This document shows, piece by piece, positions 45,919-55,103 of a stretch of 64,000 nt of DNA. The stretch spans positions 54,131 through 118,130 of the forward strand of contig JAUNVP010000006.1 in assembly GCA_030537615.1 (NCBI GenBank), written 5' to 3'. The notes below the pieces were generated by a model. The model worked only from the letters and a program-made list of their open reading frames with translations, was not told the DNA's origin and made no database searches. Both the position numbers and the translations under genes were made by a program. This stretch comes from Actinomycetaceae bacterium. GTDB taxonomy: Bacteria > Actinomycetota > Actinomycetes > Actinomycetales > Actinomycetaceae. The stretch's first letter is position 1, and every line of letters starts with the position of its first letter.

Positions 45919-47439
45919 ATGAACTCTCGAACAACACCTCGTAAGGATCGTAGTCTCGCAGGGGCATGGCAACGAACGCCCCTGCGAACCCGACTCGTCG
46001 TGTTGTTCACCTCCGTTCTCACGCTCGGCTTCGCTTTGGCAGGCACCGCCATGCTCGGAATACTGCAAGCCCATCTCGTCGACCAGGTTGATCGCGAACT
46101 CCAGGCCTCAGCGAAGACACTTGCAGTCTCCACCGCCGTATCGCTTCTCCAACGCGCAGAGCCAAATATTCCCTCGAACTATTTCATTCAGTTCGTTGAC
46201 ATTAACTCCTCGGTTACTGCCCGAATCACGGGCGAGACAGAGAACCGCTACGGTCTTCCCGTTCCCGGACAGCTCCTTCCGGTGGGCGTCTACCCGCCCG
46301 AGGAAATTACTCGGCCCGTCAATATCCCCTCAACTAAACCCGGAGCCTACTGGCGCGCAGTTGCCGTACCGATCACGGTTGACGATTCACCACTCGGTGT
46401 CGTCACCGTCGCCCTCCCCCTCACCGGTGTTGCCGAGACGCTCAGCAACACGGCGCGCTACTTTGGCCTCCTCGGCCTCGTCATCATCTCCGTCGGGGCA
46501 ACTGGTTCGTATTACCTCATTCGTCGTACACTCACCCCCTTGTCGCGGATTGAAACAGTGGCCGGGAAAATTGCCGCTGGCGACCTCTCGCAACGAATCG
46601 ATCCACAACCACCGACAACTGAGGTCGGCTCCCTTGCTGACAGCCTCAACCGGATGCTCACACAGATTGAGCAGTCCTTTGCCGACCGCGATGAATCTCA
46701 AAATCGGATGCGCCGTTTCGTTTCCGATGCCTCACACGAACTTCGTACCCCGCTCGCGGCAATCCGCGGCTACGGTGAGCTCTACCGGATGGGTGGCGTT
46801 CCCGAATCGAACGTGCCCGATGTCATGGCGCGCATTGAATCGGAGTCGACCCGGATGGGGACGCTCGTCGAGGATCTGCTCACACTTGCGCGCCTCGATG
46901 AACGCCGTTCCATCAACCCCGTAGAAATTGATCTCGTGACGGTGGCAAACAACGCTGCGTTTGATCTTAATGCCCTAGACCCGTCACGCGTTGTCACCAT
47001 TATTGGATTGGAGGACGACGAGCCTCCTGAATCGCTTACTGTCGAAGCTGACTCCGATCAGATGACTCAGGTATTTACTAACCTCATCGGCAACATCGTT
47101 CGCTACACGCCTAAAGGCACGCCCGTAGAGATTGCTATTGGGACAGTAACGGACAATGCTGTTATCGAAGTGCGCGACCACGGCTCCGGAATCACTGACG
47201 CAGACCGGGAAAAGGTGTTCGCGCGCTTCTACCGCACCGATATATCTCGTTCGCGCACATCGGGCGGCTCCGGCCTCGGTCTCGCCATTGTTGCATCAAT
47301 CGTGGCTTTGCATTCTGGACACGCGACGATCGATCACACTCCGGGCGGTGGCTTAACGGTGCGTTTGATCCTCCCAGTTCATCAGTCTCGTCGCCACCAG
47401 AATTCTCAAGATTCTCATTTCGTGCTCGACTCCCCTTAG
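45919..47439 (+). CDS. Membrane sensor histidine kinase
   Basis: A 506-residue kinase with two membrane helices (about 27-50 and 178-200), an extracellular sensor of about 125 residues with no known fold from sequence, a HAMP domain (RRTLTPLSRIETVAGKIAAGDLSQRI), a HisKA region with the phospho-His in SDASHELRTPLAAIRGY, and the ATP-binding domain (N box LIGNIVRY, DHGSGI, GGSGLGLAIV). It would phosphorylate the regulator encoded just upstream. The signal is unknown. Confidence 0.94.
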   Translation: MNSRTTPRKDRSLAGAWQRTPLRTRLVVLFTSVLTLGFALAGTAMLGILQAHLVDQVDRELQASAKTLAVSTAVSLLQRAEPNIPSNYFIQFVDINSSVTARITGETENRYGLPVPGQLLPVGVYPPEEITRPVNIPSTKPGAYWRAVAVPITVDDSPLGVVTVALPLTGVAETLSNTARYFGLLGLVIISVGATGSYYLIRRTLTPLSRIETVAGKIAAGDLSQRIDPQPPTTEVGSLADSLNRMLTQIEQSFADRDESQNRMRRFVSDASHELRTPLAAIRGYGELYRMGGVPESNVPDVMARIESESTRMGTLVEDLLTLARLDERRSINPVEIDLVTVANNAAFDLNALDPSRVVTIIGLEDDEPPESLTVEADSDQMTQVFTNLIGNIVRYTPKGTPVEIAIGTVTDNAVIEVRDHGSGITDADREKVFARFYRTDISRSRTSGGSGLGLAIVASIVALHSGHATIDHTPGGGLTVRLILPVHQSRRHQNSQDSHFVLDSP

Positions 47440-47448
47440 CATGAAGTA

Positions 47449-48537
47449 GTGCACGACAACGATTTAGATCCTGCTCGCAAGCCCGCCACACCTCCCTGGC
47501 TGTTGCGTTCCTTTATCGACGCTGCTCAAAATGCAGGGTCAAACGCTCCGGTAGAGACAATTACTCGAGTGGGGAATGACCTTATCGAACGGTGGAACGC
47601 GCCATTTCGAACCTTCCACAATGTTCAGCATCTAGCCAATGTCATCGCGCGTATAGATGAGCTTGCTCCATCGACCCATGACCCCGACATACTCCGATTG
47701 GCGGCGTGGTTCCTCGGTTCTCTCAATCTCCATTCGGTCGAGTTCGGAGGCGAAGCCCCCGAGAAGAAAATCGACGTATGCCATTCCTACGTGTCCGATA
47801 TGCTTCGCGAACTAGGTTTCGATTCGGACGTATGTGGCCGGGTCTGTTCGCTCATTCAGCAGTTGTTCCACCATCATGCGCCAGCCGACGACATTGATGC
47901 CAATGCCCTCATCGATGCGAACTGCGCAGTTTTGGCAGCCATGCCTCAAGAGTATAAGCGTTACCGACGGTTGATTCGTGAGGAATTTCCTCACCTGACG
48001 GATCTTGAGTATCAAGTAAAACGCCGGCGCTATATTCGCGCACTCCTTAACCGCTCCATTATTTTCCGCTCCCCGCTAGGCAGTCAGTGGGAGCCGATTG
48101 CACGTCAAAACCTCGAGGCCGAACTCGTCAATCTCGACTGTTCAATCAGTAAGCTCGACCCAACAATCGGCGATGATTCCCAGTTAGATCGTCCTGATCC
48201 TCATGCCGACGAACCGACGACCGCCACACTTGTTTTCAAACGTAGTGGCGTGAAACGCGCTCCGCGCGAGGCTCAACCATCAACAGCGTTCGAGCGAGAG
48301 AGAAACTTAGAATCGGAAGCTACCGCTCCGAGTGCCGACAGCGCTGAGTCGGCCGACTCGGATTCCCACGACACCGCGTCGTCTCTCGAATCGGAACCCG
48401 ATTTTCTCGAGCCGATCAAACCCGAGCCTCCCAAGCGGCTATCGGCAAAGAAGCTCGCTCGCGAAACCGGTTTGCAACGCAAACTCGATGAAGCTTCGCT
48501 CAAACGAGAAGAATCTGACGGGGACACCGAATCCTGA
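47449..48537 (+). CDS. COG4339-like HD-fold protein with missing HD residues
   Basis: Residues 40-200 resemble the COG4339 family of predicted HD-type phosphohydrolases: RWNAPFRTFHNVQHLANVI at the start and a HHH motif (IQQLFHHHAPADDIDANALIDANCAVL). But the expected AxWFHD segment is AAWFLGSLNL, which lacks the HD pair. The rest, from about residue 225, is a low-complexity acidic, Ser-rich tail with ARETGLQRKLDEASLKRE. The start is GTG 47449, 10 bases after the kinase gene, so it may be co-transcribed with the two-component system. Function unknown. Confidence 0.65.
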   Translation: MHDNDLDPARKPATPPWLLRSFIDAAQNAGSNAPVETITRVGNDLIERWNAPFRTFHNVQHLANVIARIDELAPSTHDPDILRLAAWFLGSLNLHSVEFGGEAPEKKIDVCHSYVSDMLRELGFDSDVCGRVCSLIQQLFHHHAPADDIDANALIDANCAVLAAMPQEYKRYRRLIREEFPHLTDLEYQVKRRRYIRALLNRSIIFRSPLGSQWEPIARQNLEAELVNLDCSISKLDPTIGDDSQLDRPDPHADEPTTATLVFKRSGVKRAPREAQPSTAFERERNLESEATAPSADSAESADSDSHDTASSLESEPDFLEPIKPEPPKRLSAKKLARETGLQRKLDEASLKREESDGDTES

Positions 48538-48653
48538 TCAACTGTTCCTCGGTTGTCCCCAGAGATTGTTTTTCCACACCCTGTTGCAAGCCGTGAGACA
48601 TGATGGTGGCGTTGCGCCATCCTCAAATGACACCAATCAGTTGAGGAGGTCTC

Positions 48654-48947
48654 ATGTCCCTATTTCACGTCGATACCGCTGAGGTCGCGCGGTGCTCCGG
48701 CCTGATCAGCGCAAGCGCCAACGCGCTACGTGCCGAGGTCAATACGATGATGGCTCACATTACCGCACTTGAAGCTTCATGGTCTGGCACCGCGTCAAAC
48801 CAGTTCACCGCCACTGCTGAACAGTGGCGAGCCACCCAGGCTCTCGTTGAACAGTCCCTCGACGACATCAGTAGTCAGTTGGCTCTTGCCGCCACCACCT
48901 ACGCCGATGCCGAGGCTCAGACCTCAGCGTTATTTGCCCCCGGCTAG
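48654..48947 (+). CDS. WXG100 family (ESAT-6-like) protein
   Basis: A 97-residue helical hairpin protein with the WSG turn at residues 43-45 (LEASWSGTASNQFTATAEQW), the size and layout of WXG100 proteins exported by type VII secretion. It has GAGGAGG upstream. No FtsK/EccC ATPase or other secretion gene is in this window. A bidirectional terminator separates it from groEL. Confidence 0.9.
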   Translation: MSLFHVDTAEVARCSGLISASANALRAEVNTMMAHITALEASWSGTASNQFTATAEQWRATQALVEQSLDDISSQLALAATTYADAEAQTSALFAPG

Positions 48948-48957
48948 GGCACATACG

Positions 48958-48993
48958 AAAAGTGGCGGGGTAGAAAACCACCCCGCCACTTTT
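48958..48993. terminator. Bidirectional terminator between WXG100 gene and groEL
   Basis: AAAAGTGGCGGGGT and ACCCCGCCACTTTT form 14-bp arms with loop AGAAAACC. T-runs are at both ends. It ends transcripts of both convergent genes. Confidence 0.93.
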
Positions 48994-49002
48994 GCTATTG
49001 GC

Positions 49003-50688
<1,686 letters not shown>

Positions 50689-50738
50689 CTACGCGTTCAT
50701 GTCCCGCGCGAGGTTAACCTCACCGTGAAACCCGGTCT

Positions 50739-50765
50739 TTATCACTCGACCCTTGCGAGTGCTAA
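50739..50765. promoter_or_regulatory. CIRCE element 1 (HrcA operator of groEL)
   Basis: TTATCACTC-N9-GAGTGCTAA matches the CIRCE consensus TTAGCACTC-N9-GAGTGCTAA with one mismatch. It lies 114 bases upstream of the groEL start codon. Confidence 0.92.
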
Positions 50766-50773
50766 AGACAAGT

Positions 50774-50800
50774 TTGGCACTCTCAAGCCGAGAGTGCAAG
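50774..50800. promoter_or_regulatory. CIRCE element 2 (HrcA operator of groEL)
   Basis: TTGGCACTC-N9-GAGTGCAAG fits CIRCE with three changes in the outer positions; the inner GCACTC-GAGTGC is exact. It is eight bases from the first element. Two tandem copies would permit cooperative HrcA binding. Confidence 0.8.
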
Positions 50801-50814
50801 ATGAGCACAATTAA

Positions 50815-50852
50815 AGTTGAGGCAACAAGACTCAACTCTTGTTGCCTCAACT
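50815..50852 (-). terminator. Terminator of the LytR_C gene
   Basis: AGTTGAGGCAACAAGA and TCTTGTTGCCTCAACT are perfect 16-bp arms with loop CTCAAC. It lies 26 bases after the end of the gene at 50878 and before the groEL promoter. Confidence 0.88.
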
Positions 50853-50877
50853 GACTACTCGGACGCGTGACCAGCGA

Positions 50878-51495
50878 CTACTGTTGAAAATCGCCTTTCA
50901 GCACAATAACAATGTCTGAGTTGCCAAGATCACTCGAATTCTCTTTCCACAGATCGATGCCGAGGATCCGGCCGAGTTCAGCCGCATCATTTTCGAATCC
51001 GGGCTTGAAATAAATGGTTGTCTGCTCGGTCGACCAGCCCGTTGCGTTTGCGGCTTCAACACTCGTGTATTCGTTCGTAGTAAGTGTCTGAGTCACCTGA
51101 CCCGCTAGGCCGTTGACGTTGGTCCCATTAAGTACCCGGATAACCGCACCCTTATTGAGTTGCGGAGCTTCTTCACTCGGTTCTTCCGAAGGTTGTTCGC
51201 TCGGTTCTTCGGACGGCTCCTCAGAGGGCGTTTCCGTCACCTCTTCGCTCGGCTCATCGGTTGCTTCGGTGGTCGTCGTTGCTTCGGGAGTTGGAGAGGT
51301 TTCTACCGACGGCCCATCTGAGTCACGATGGGTAAACACGTAGGCGGCTCCCCACGCCAGAAGCGGCACGATAATGAGAACGAGGAGGAAAGGTAGGACC
51401 GACTTCCACTGCGATGGCTTTTGCCGATGGACACCCACCGGAAAGTTCTTCGCTGCCTCGTCAAATTCGTCTTCGGGATACTGATGTGAGCTCAC
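50878..51495 (-). CDS. LytR_C-domain membrane protein
   Basis: A 205-residue protein with a membrane helix at about 33-53 (VLPFLLVLIIVPLLAWGAAYVF), an outside low-complexity acidic linker with repeats of SEEP and SEQP (about residues 83-107), and a C-terminal LytR_cpsA_psr-associated domain (KGAVIRVLNGTNVNGLAGQVTQTL). Such proteins often occur with wall-polymer attachment enzymes and are anchored in the membrane. No catalytic LCP domain is present. The GTG start at 51495 is supported by the sequence; no ribosome-binding site is obvious. It is divergent from ung. Confidence 0.85.
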   Translation of the reverse strand: MSSHQYPEDEFDEAAKNFPVGVHRQKPSQWKSVLPFLLVLIIVPLLAWGAAYVFTHRDSDGPSVETSPTPEATTTTEATDEPSEEVTETPSEEPSEEPSEQPSEEPSEEAPQLNKGAVIRVLNGTNVNGLAGQVTQTLTTNEYTSVEAANATGWSTEQTTIYFKPGFENDAAELGRILGIDLWKENSSDLGNSDIVIVLKGDFQQ

Positions 51496-51584
51496 GCGCC
51501 TAGAATACCGTCAAATCTGAACTATTGGGCTCACACCACGCCGGATCGCAACAGCATTCGAGCAAGCGAACTAGGCTAGGGCCT

Positions 51585-52268
51585 GTGAGTAGTCAAGCAA
51601 CGAAACCACTGTCGGAAATCATCGATCCCGGTTGGGCCGAGGCCCTCGCCCCAGTCGAATCAACAATCCACGAACTTGGAGACATGCTTCGTGCTGAAAA
51701 TAATGCGGGAAACGGTTATCTCCCTGCCGGAACCGACGTTCTGCGCGCATTCACGTATCCGCTCGAGGCCATTAAAGTCCTCATTATCGGGCAGGACCCA
51801 TACCCCACTCCCGGGCACGCCATGGGGCTTTCTTTCTCGGTTCGCCCTGGCGTAGCTCCGCCTCGCTCTTTGGTGAACATTTTTACTGAACTACAGGCTG
51901 ACCTCGGGGTTGAACGCCCCACTAGCGGCGATCTCACGCCCTGGTCTGAGGAAGGAGTGTGCCTTCTTAATCGAGTCCTCACCGTTCGTCCCGGCACACC
52001 CGGCTCCCATCGCGGTCGTGGCTGGGAGGCAGTCACCGACGCTGCTATCGATGCGCTGGTGGCTCGACAGCTCCCGCTGGTGGCTATTTTGTGGGGCAAA
52101 GATGCGCAAAATCTCTCCTCTCGGCTGGGCCAGACCCCCATCATCGCCTCCCCCCATCCGTCTCCCCTCTCAGCGCGGCGCGGTTTCTTCGGCTCTCGCC
52201 CGTTCTCCCGGGCTAATGAGCTTCTCACCCAGCAGGGTGCCTCGCCAGTCGATTGGAGGCTCCCGTGA
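51585..52268 (+). CDS. ung: Uracil-DNA glycosylase, family 1
   Basis: The 227-residue enzyme removes uracil from DNA. It has the water-activating loop [46 protein letters not shown], and the leucine-intercalation loop [18 protein letters not shown]. The open frame extends upstream to 51525, but GTG at 51585, seven bases behind TAGGCT and without a ribosome-binding site, gives the family length and suggests a leaderless mRNA. The stop overlaps the next gene by four bases. Confidence 0.96.
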   Translation: MSSQATKPLSEIIDPGWAEALAPVESTIHELGDMLRAENNAGNGYLPAGTDVLRAFTYPLEAIKVLIIGQDPYPTPGHAMGLSFSVRPGVAPPRSLVNIFTELQADLGVERPTSGDLTPWSEEGVCLLNRVLTVRPGTPGSHRGRGWEAVTDAAIDALVARQLPLVAILWGKDAQNLSSRLGQTPIIASPHPSPLSARRGFFGSRPFSRANELLTQQGASPVDWRLP

Positions 52269-53071
52269 TCTCTAATCCGACCGACCGATTACGTCACTGG
52301 GACACCTACGTTGCCATTGGGGATTCAACAACCGAAGGATTGTGGGATGTGCGAGCCGATGGGTCTTTGGGAGGGTGGGCCGACCGGCTCGCCGCCAAGC
52401 TCTCTGCCCGACGAGCGGTTATCGCAATGCCACCACTCAACTACGCGAACCTTGCGGTCCGGGGCCGCACGATGGAACCAATTCTGCGCGAGCAACTCCC
52501 CCACGCAGTGTCACTGGGCGCAGATTTGATCTCGATTACTGCAGGGGGCAACGACATCGTCCGTCCACGCGTTAATGTCAATCGCTTAGCACGCCAAATG
52601 GAAGAAGCTGTGCGACAGTTGCGTCAGCACAATATCGATGTGCTCCTGGTCACCAGTTCTGATCCGTCAGGTTCGCCTCTCATTGAGCTAACGCGCTCGC
52701 GTGTCAGCGCCTTCAACGCCTCTCTATGGTCAATCGCTCAACGCTACGAGTGCGGGGTCGTCGACCAGTGGGGGCTAAAGCCGCTCCAGACGTGGAATGC
52801 GTGGGCTGACGATCGCTTCCACCTGACCGCCCGAGGGCACGAAATCGTCGCTAATGCGGCTCTCGTTGGCCTGGGCCTCGCTCCCGATGATCCCCACTAC
52901 GCGGATGTTCCCGACGAATGGCGCAGAGCTCTCGCCGGACCGCCGCCGTCTCACTGGAGGTGGATTAAAGAGCATGTGGCCCCCTGGGTGGCACGCCATG
53001 CGCGAGGACTCTCCTCGGGCACCGGGCGCGTGGCTAAACGCCCCGTTCCGACTCCCACCAATTCTCCGTAA
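52265..53071 (+). CDS. SGNH/GDSL-family hydrolase
   Basis: A 268-residue esterase of the SGNH fold. The nucleophile is in [15 protein letters not shown] (block I); Gly in the NLAVRG region (block II), Asn in ITAGGNDIV (block III), and the Asp-x2-His in [15 protein letters not shown] (block V). There is no signal peptide, so it is likely cytoplasmic. It is translated with ung (GTGA overlap). The substrate is unknown. Confidence 0.9.
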   Translation: MISNPTDRLRHWDTYVAIGDSTTEGLWDVRADGSLGGWADRLAAKLSARRAVIAMPPLNYANLAVRGRTMEPILREQLPHAVSLGADLISITAGGNDIVRPRVNVNRLARQMEEAVRQLRQHNIDVLLVTSSDPSGSPLIELTRSRVSAFNASLWSIAQRYECGVVDQWGLKPLQTWNAWADDRFHLTARGHEIVANAALVGLGLAPDDPHYADVPDEWRRALAGPPPSHWRWIKEHVAPWVARHARGLSSGTGRVAKRPVPTPTNSP

Positions 53072-53086
53072 TAATCGGCACCGGCC

Positions 53087-53962
53087 TCACAGGGCAAGCA
53101 GGGCAGATTCCATCACCTCGATTAACCGCTCGTTATCCACCGCGGTCACCAGGCGAATAGTCCACCCATCGTCGCAGTGACGAAGTTTCCCGGTGCATCG
53201 ATCAGCCCCGAGCCGCGCGGACTCAGTGGAGATAACGGACGCGTCGACCACGCCGCAATCGATCAGGTAGGCAACGAGTGCGACGAGGTCGTGCACCCAC
53301 ATGCCGTTAACCGGCCGGGTGCGCCGAGAATACTCAATCCACGGTTGCACCCAGGCGTTAAGAGAATCGGCAACAGTCGCATTGGTGCGGCCCAACTCGT
53401 GGTAAACACGTCCCCACCGCTCCGCGCTCAAACATGTCGTACGTGTTACGTCGAGGGGGACAACCGTCAGCGGGACTGTCGATGAGATAACGGCATGCGC
53501 CGCTAGCGGATCGACAGCACAGTTGGTATCGATGAGATCGCCCTGGAGAGCTCCTCCCATCAGATACACGTGGCGGGGACTATATCCCGCGCCGAGCGCG
53601 TGGGCGATATTGGTGAGGGGGCCAATGGCTATAACATCTGCGTCGCAATATCTCGACAGCTCAACGTCTGGTCGAGGCGCTACGGGCACTGCCGGGTGGT
53701 GGAGGCGGTGCGCCCAGTAGTCAGCGTTTCCGGCCTGTGGCGCCAGTGCGCCACAACGCACTGCGACCTCGAAACCAAGTACGCCGAGTAGTTGCCTAGC
53801 GCAGTCATAGCCAATCTCTGCCGGAGTGTTACCGAAGACTGTCACGATCTGATTGATGTATCGCTCCGGCCGCAAGCCCGCCAGCACCGCAATGACGACG
53901 GCATCATCAACGTTGGCGCGGGGAACGCACTGCCCCGGATCGCAATCGAGAATACCCACCAT
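53087..53962 (-). CDS. Inosine-uridine nucleoside hydrolase-like protein
   Basis: The 291-residue protein is of the IUNH family, which splits ribonucleosides into base and ribose. The N-terminal Asp motif reads LDCDPGQCVPRANVDDAVV; in most members it is DTDPGxDDA, and here a seven-residue insertion separates the two aspartate groups. FGNT (as in VxGN), AIGPLTNIAHAL, MGGALQGDLIDTNCAVDPLAAHAV and a late His in WVHDLVALVAYL are present. The insertion may reduce or alter activity. It follows a decayed ABC gene and converges with the SGNH gene. Confidence 0.82.
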   Translation of the reverse strand: MVGILDCDPGQCVPRANVDDAVVIAVLAGLRPERYINQIVTVFGNTPAEIGYDCARQLLGVLGFEVAVRCGALAPQAGNADYWAHRLHHPAVPVAPRPDVELSRYCDADVIAIGPLTNIAHALGAGYSPRHVYLMGGALQGDLIDTNCAVDPLAAHAVISSTVPLTVVPLDVTRTTCLSAERWGRVYHELGRTNATVADSLNAWVQPWIEYSRRTRPVNGMWVHDLVALVAYLIDCGVVDASVISTESARLGADRCTGKLRHCDDGWTIRLVTAVDNERLIEVMESALLAL

Positions 53963-53980
53963 GACTGTCTGCCCGTCCTA

Positions 53981-54220
53981 TTATCCGATTCGCCACTGTT
54001 GCGCCTGCGCGCCATCACGCAGAAACTCCCGATAGTAGCCGTTGACCCGCTCGACCTCGTCGGGGGTTCCGTCCGCAACGATTTTACCGCGGTCAAACAC
54101 CACCACCCGGTCGACACCGGCCACTGCGGCCGGTCGATGCGCAATGATCAGTCGGGTGTATCCCGGGGTTGCCAGCGCCTATCCGAAGGCACGCACCAGA
54201 TTCTCCTCAGACATATCAAC
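53981..54220 (-). pseudogene. Decayed ABC transporter ATPase, C-terminal remnant
   Basis: Translating the minus strand gives DMSEENLVRAFG, then an in-frame stop, then ALATPGYTRLIIAHRPAAVA followed by GVDRVVVFDRGKIVADGTPDEVERVNGYYREFL and a stop at 53981. The second part is the H-loop and C-terminal end of an ABC exporter-type ATPase. The signature and Walker B that should lie between the two pieces are missing, so a deletion and a stop have destroyed the gene. It is a fragment, probably left from a half-transporter like those encoded downstream of it. Confidence 0.78.
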
Positions 54221-54357
54221 GCCCTAGACACTGTTGTCTCGAATTGATGCGTCGAAAAGGTAGAGAAATTGGAACACAACCGATGCCAATCCTGGCCAAC
54301 AGATTGTGAGAAGACATTACTTCTAGCAAGCAACACCTAACTAGACAGCGGGTTCTT

Positions 54358-55053
54358 CTACTGGCGAGTGTGGAGTGGATGCGGTGGCAATACCCCGAGC
54401 GCGGCGATGACGAACTCAACCTTATTGTCGATTGAATCGCGGCCGAGCCAGCTGTCATCGGGCGGATAAATCGGTTCGATACCTTCGGGAATATAGCTTC
54501 GATCGCTGAATAGTTTTCGAGCCTGATCAATCCCGCGCAAGCCATCCTCATTCTCGGCTCGGACATTCTCAATGAATATGCGCGAGCTCAGGACAATATC
54601 GCCCACGAAATCGATGGCGAAAAGAGCTCGACCGCGATCCCCCGGAAAGTTCGCTGCCAGGAGTGTCTGGGTCATGTCAGCAAAATACTGCTGGAGATGA
54701 ACATGAGCACCGGGCGTTTGGGACACCGCGTTAGCTAGACCGGGATACCGTTCAAACATCTCCCACATCTCGTTGGTTTCGTGACGCAAAATTTCTTGCC
54801 AAGTTAGCCCCTCGCTGGGCGCTTGTAATAGTCGGGCGCTACGCGCAAAGCCACGCATGACAATTTCGTCGCGGTTCTCGACATGCCGGTAGATGGCAGA
54901 CGGTACTACCCCAAGTTCCTTGGCAACTTGCCCGATAGTAAAGCGGTCGAGGCCGATTTTTAGCGCACACTCTGCGATATCGCTGACTGAAAACTGCGGT
55001 TTGGGTCCGGTCTTGCGACCGAGTCGAGGGCGTTTCACGCGGGTGCCTTTCAT
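54358..55053 (-). CDS. TetR/AcrR-family regulator, last gene of ECF-ABC operon
   Basis: A 231-residue regulator. A basic N-terminus (RVKRPRLGRKTGPKPQFSVSDIAECALKIG) leads to the helix-turn-helix FTIGQVAKELGVVPSAIYRHVENRDEIV, followed by a ligand domain of about 170 residues (TetR_C-type). It follows the ABC gene by 50 bases. Its start codon ATG 55053 and ribosome-binding site GAGGGGA lie inside the right arm of a perfect inverted repeat. It probably controls the operon and may be limited by that hairpin. Confidence 0.88.
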   Translation of the reverse strand: MKGTRVKRPRLGRKTGPKPQFSVSDIAECALKIGLDRFTIGQVAKELGVVPSAIYRHVENRDEIVMRGFARSARLLQAPSEGLTWQEILRHETNEMWEMFERYPGLANAVSQTPGAHVHLQQYFADMTQTLLAANFPGDRGRALFAIDFVGDIVLSSRIFIENVRAENEDGLRGIDQARKLFSDRSYIPEGIEPIYPPDDSWLGRDSIDNKVEFVIAALGVLPPHPLHTRQ

Positions 55054-55093
55054 CTGTCGATTCCCCTCACTATATCGAGGGGAATCGACAGAT
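55052..55093 (-). repeat. Perfect 17-bp inverted repeat over start of TetR gene
   Basis: ATCTGTCGATTCCCCTC (55052-55068) and GAGGGGAATCGACAGAT (55077-55093) are exact complements around the 8-nt loop ACTATATC. In the transcript the arm carrying GAGGGGA and AUG would be paired, hiding the ribosome-binding site. It lies between the ABC stop at 55104 and the TetR start. It could be an operator, an RNA hairpin that limits translation, or both. Confidence 0.9.
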
Positions 55094-55103
55094 ATGCACA
55101 TTC

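Noticed and set aside
51180..51240. Short tandem repeats that might suggest a CRISPR or regulatory repeat
   Set aside because: They encode the SEEP/SEQP acidic linker of the LytR_C protein and are in frame.
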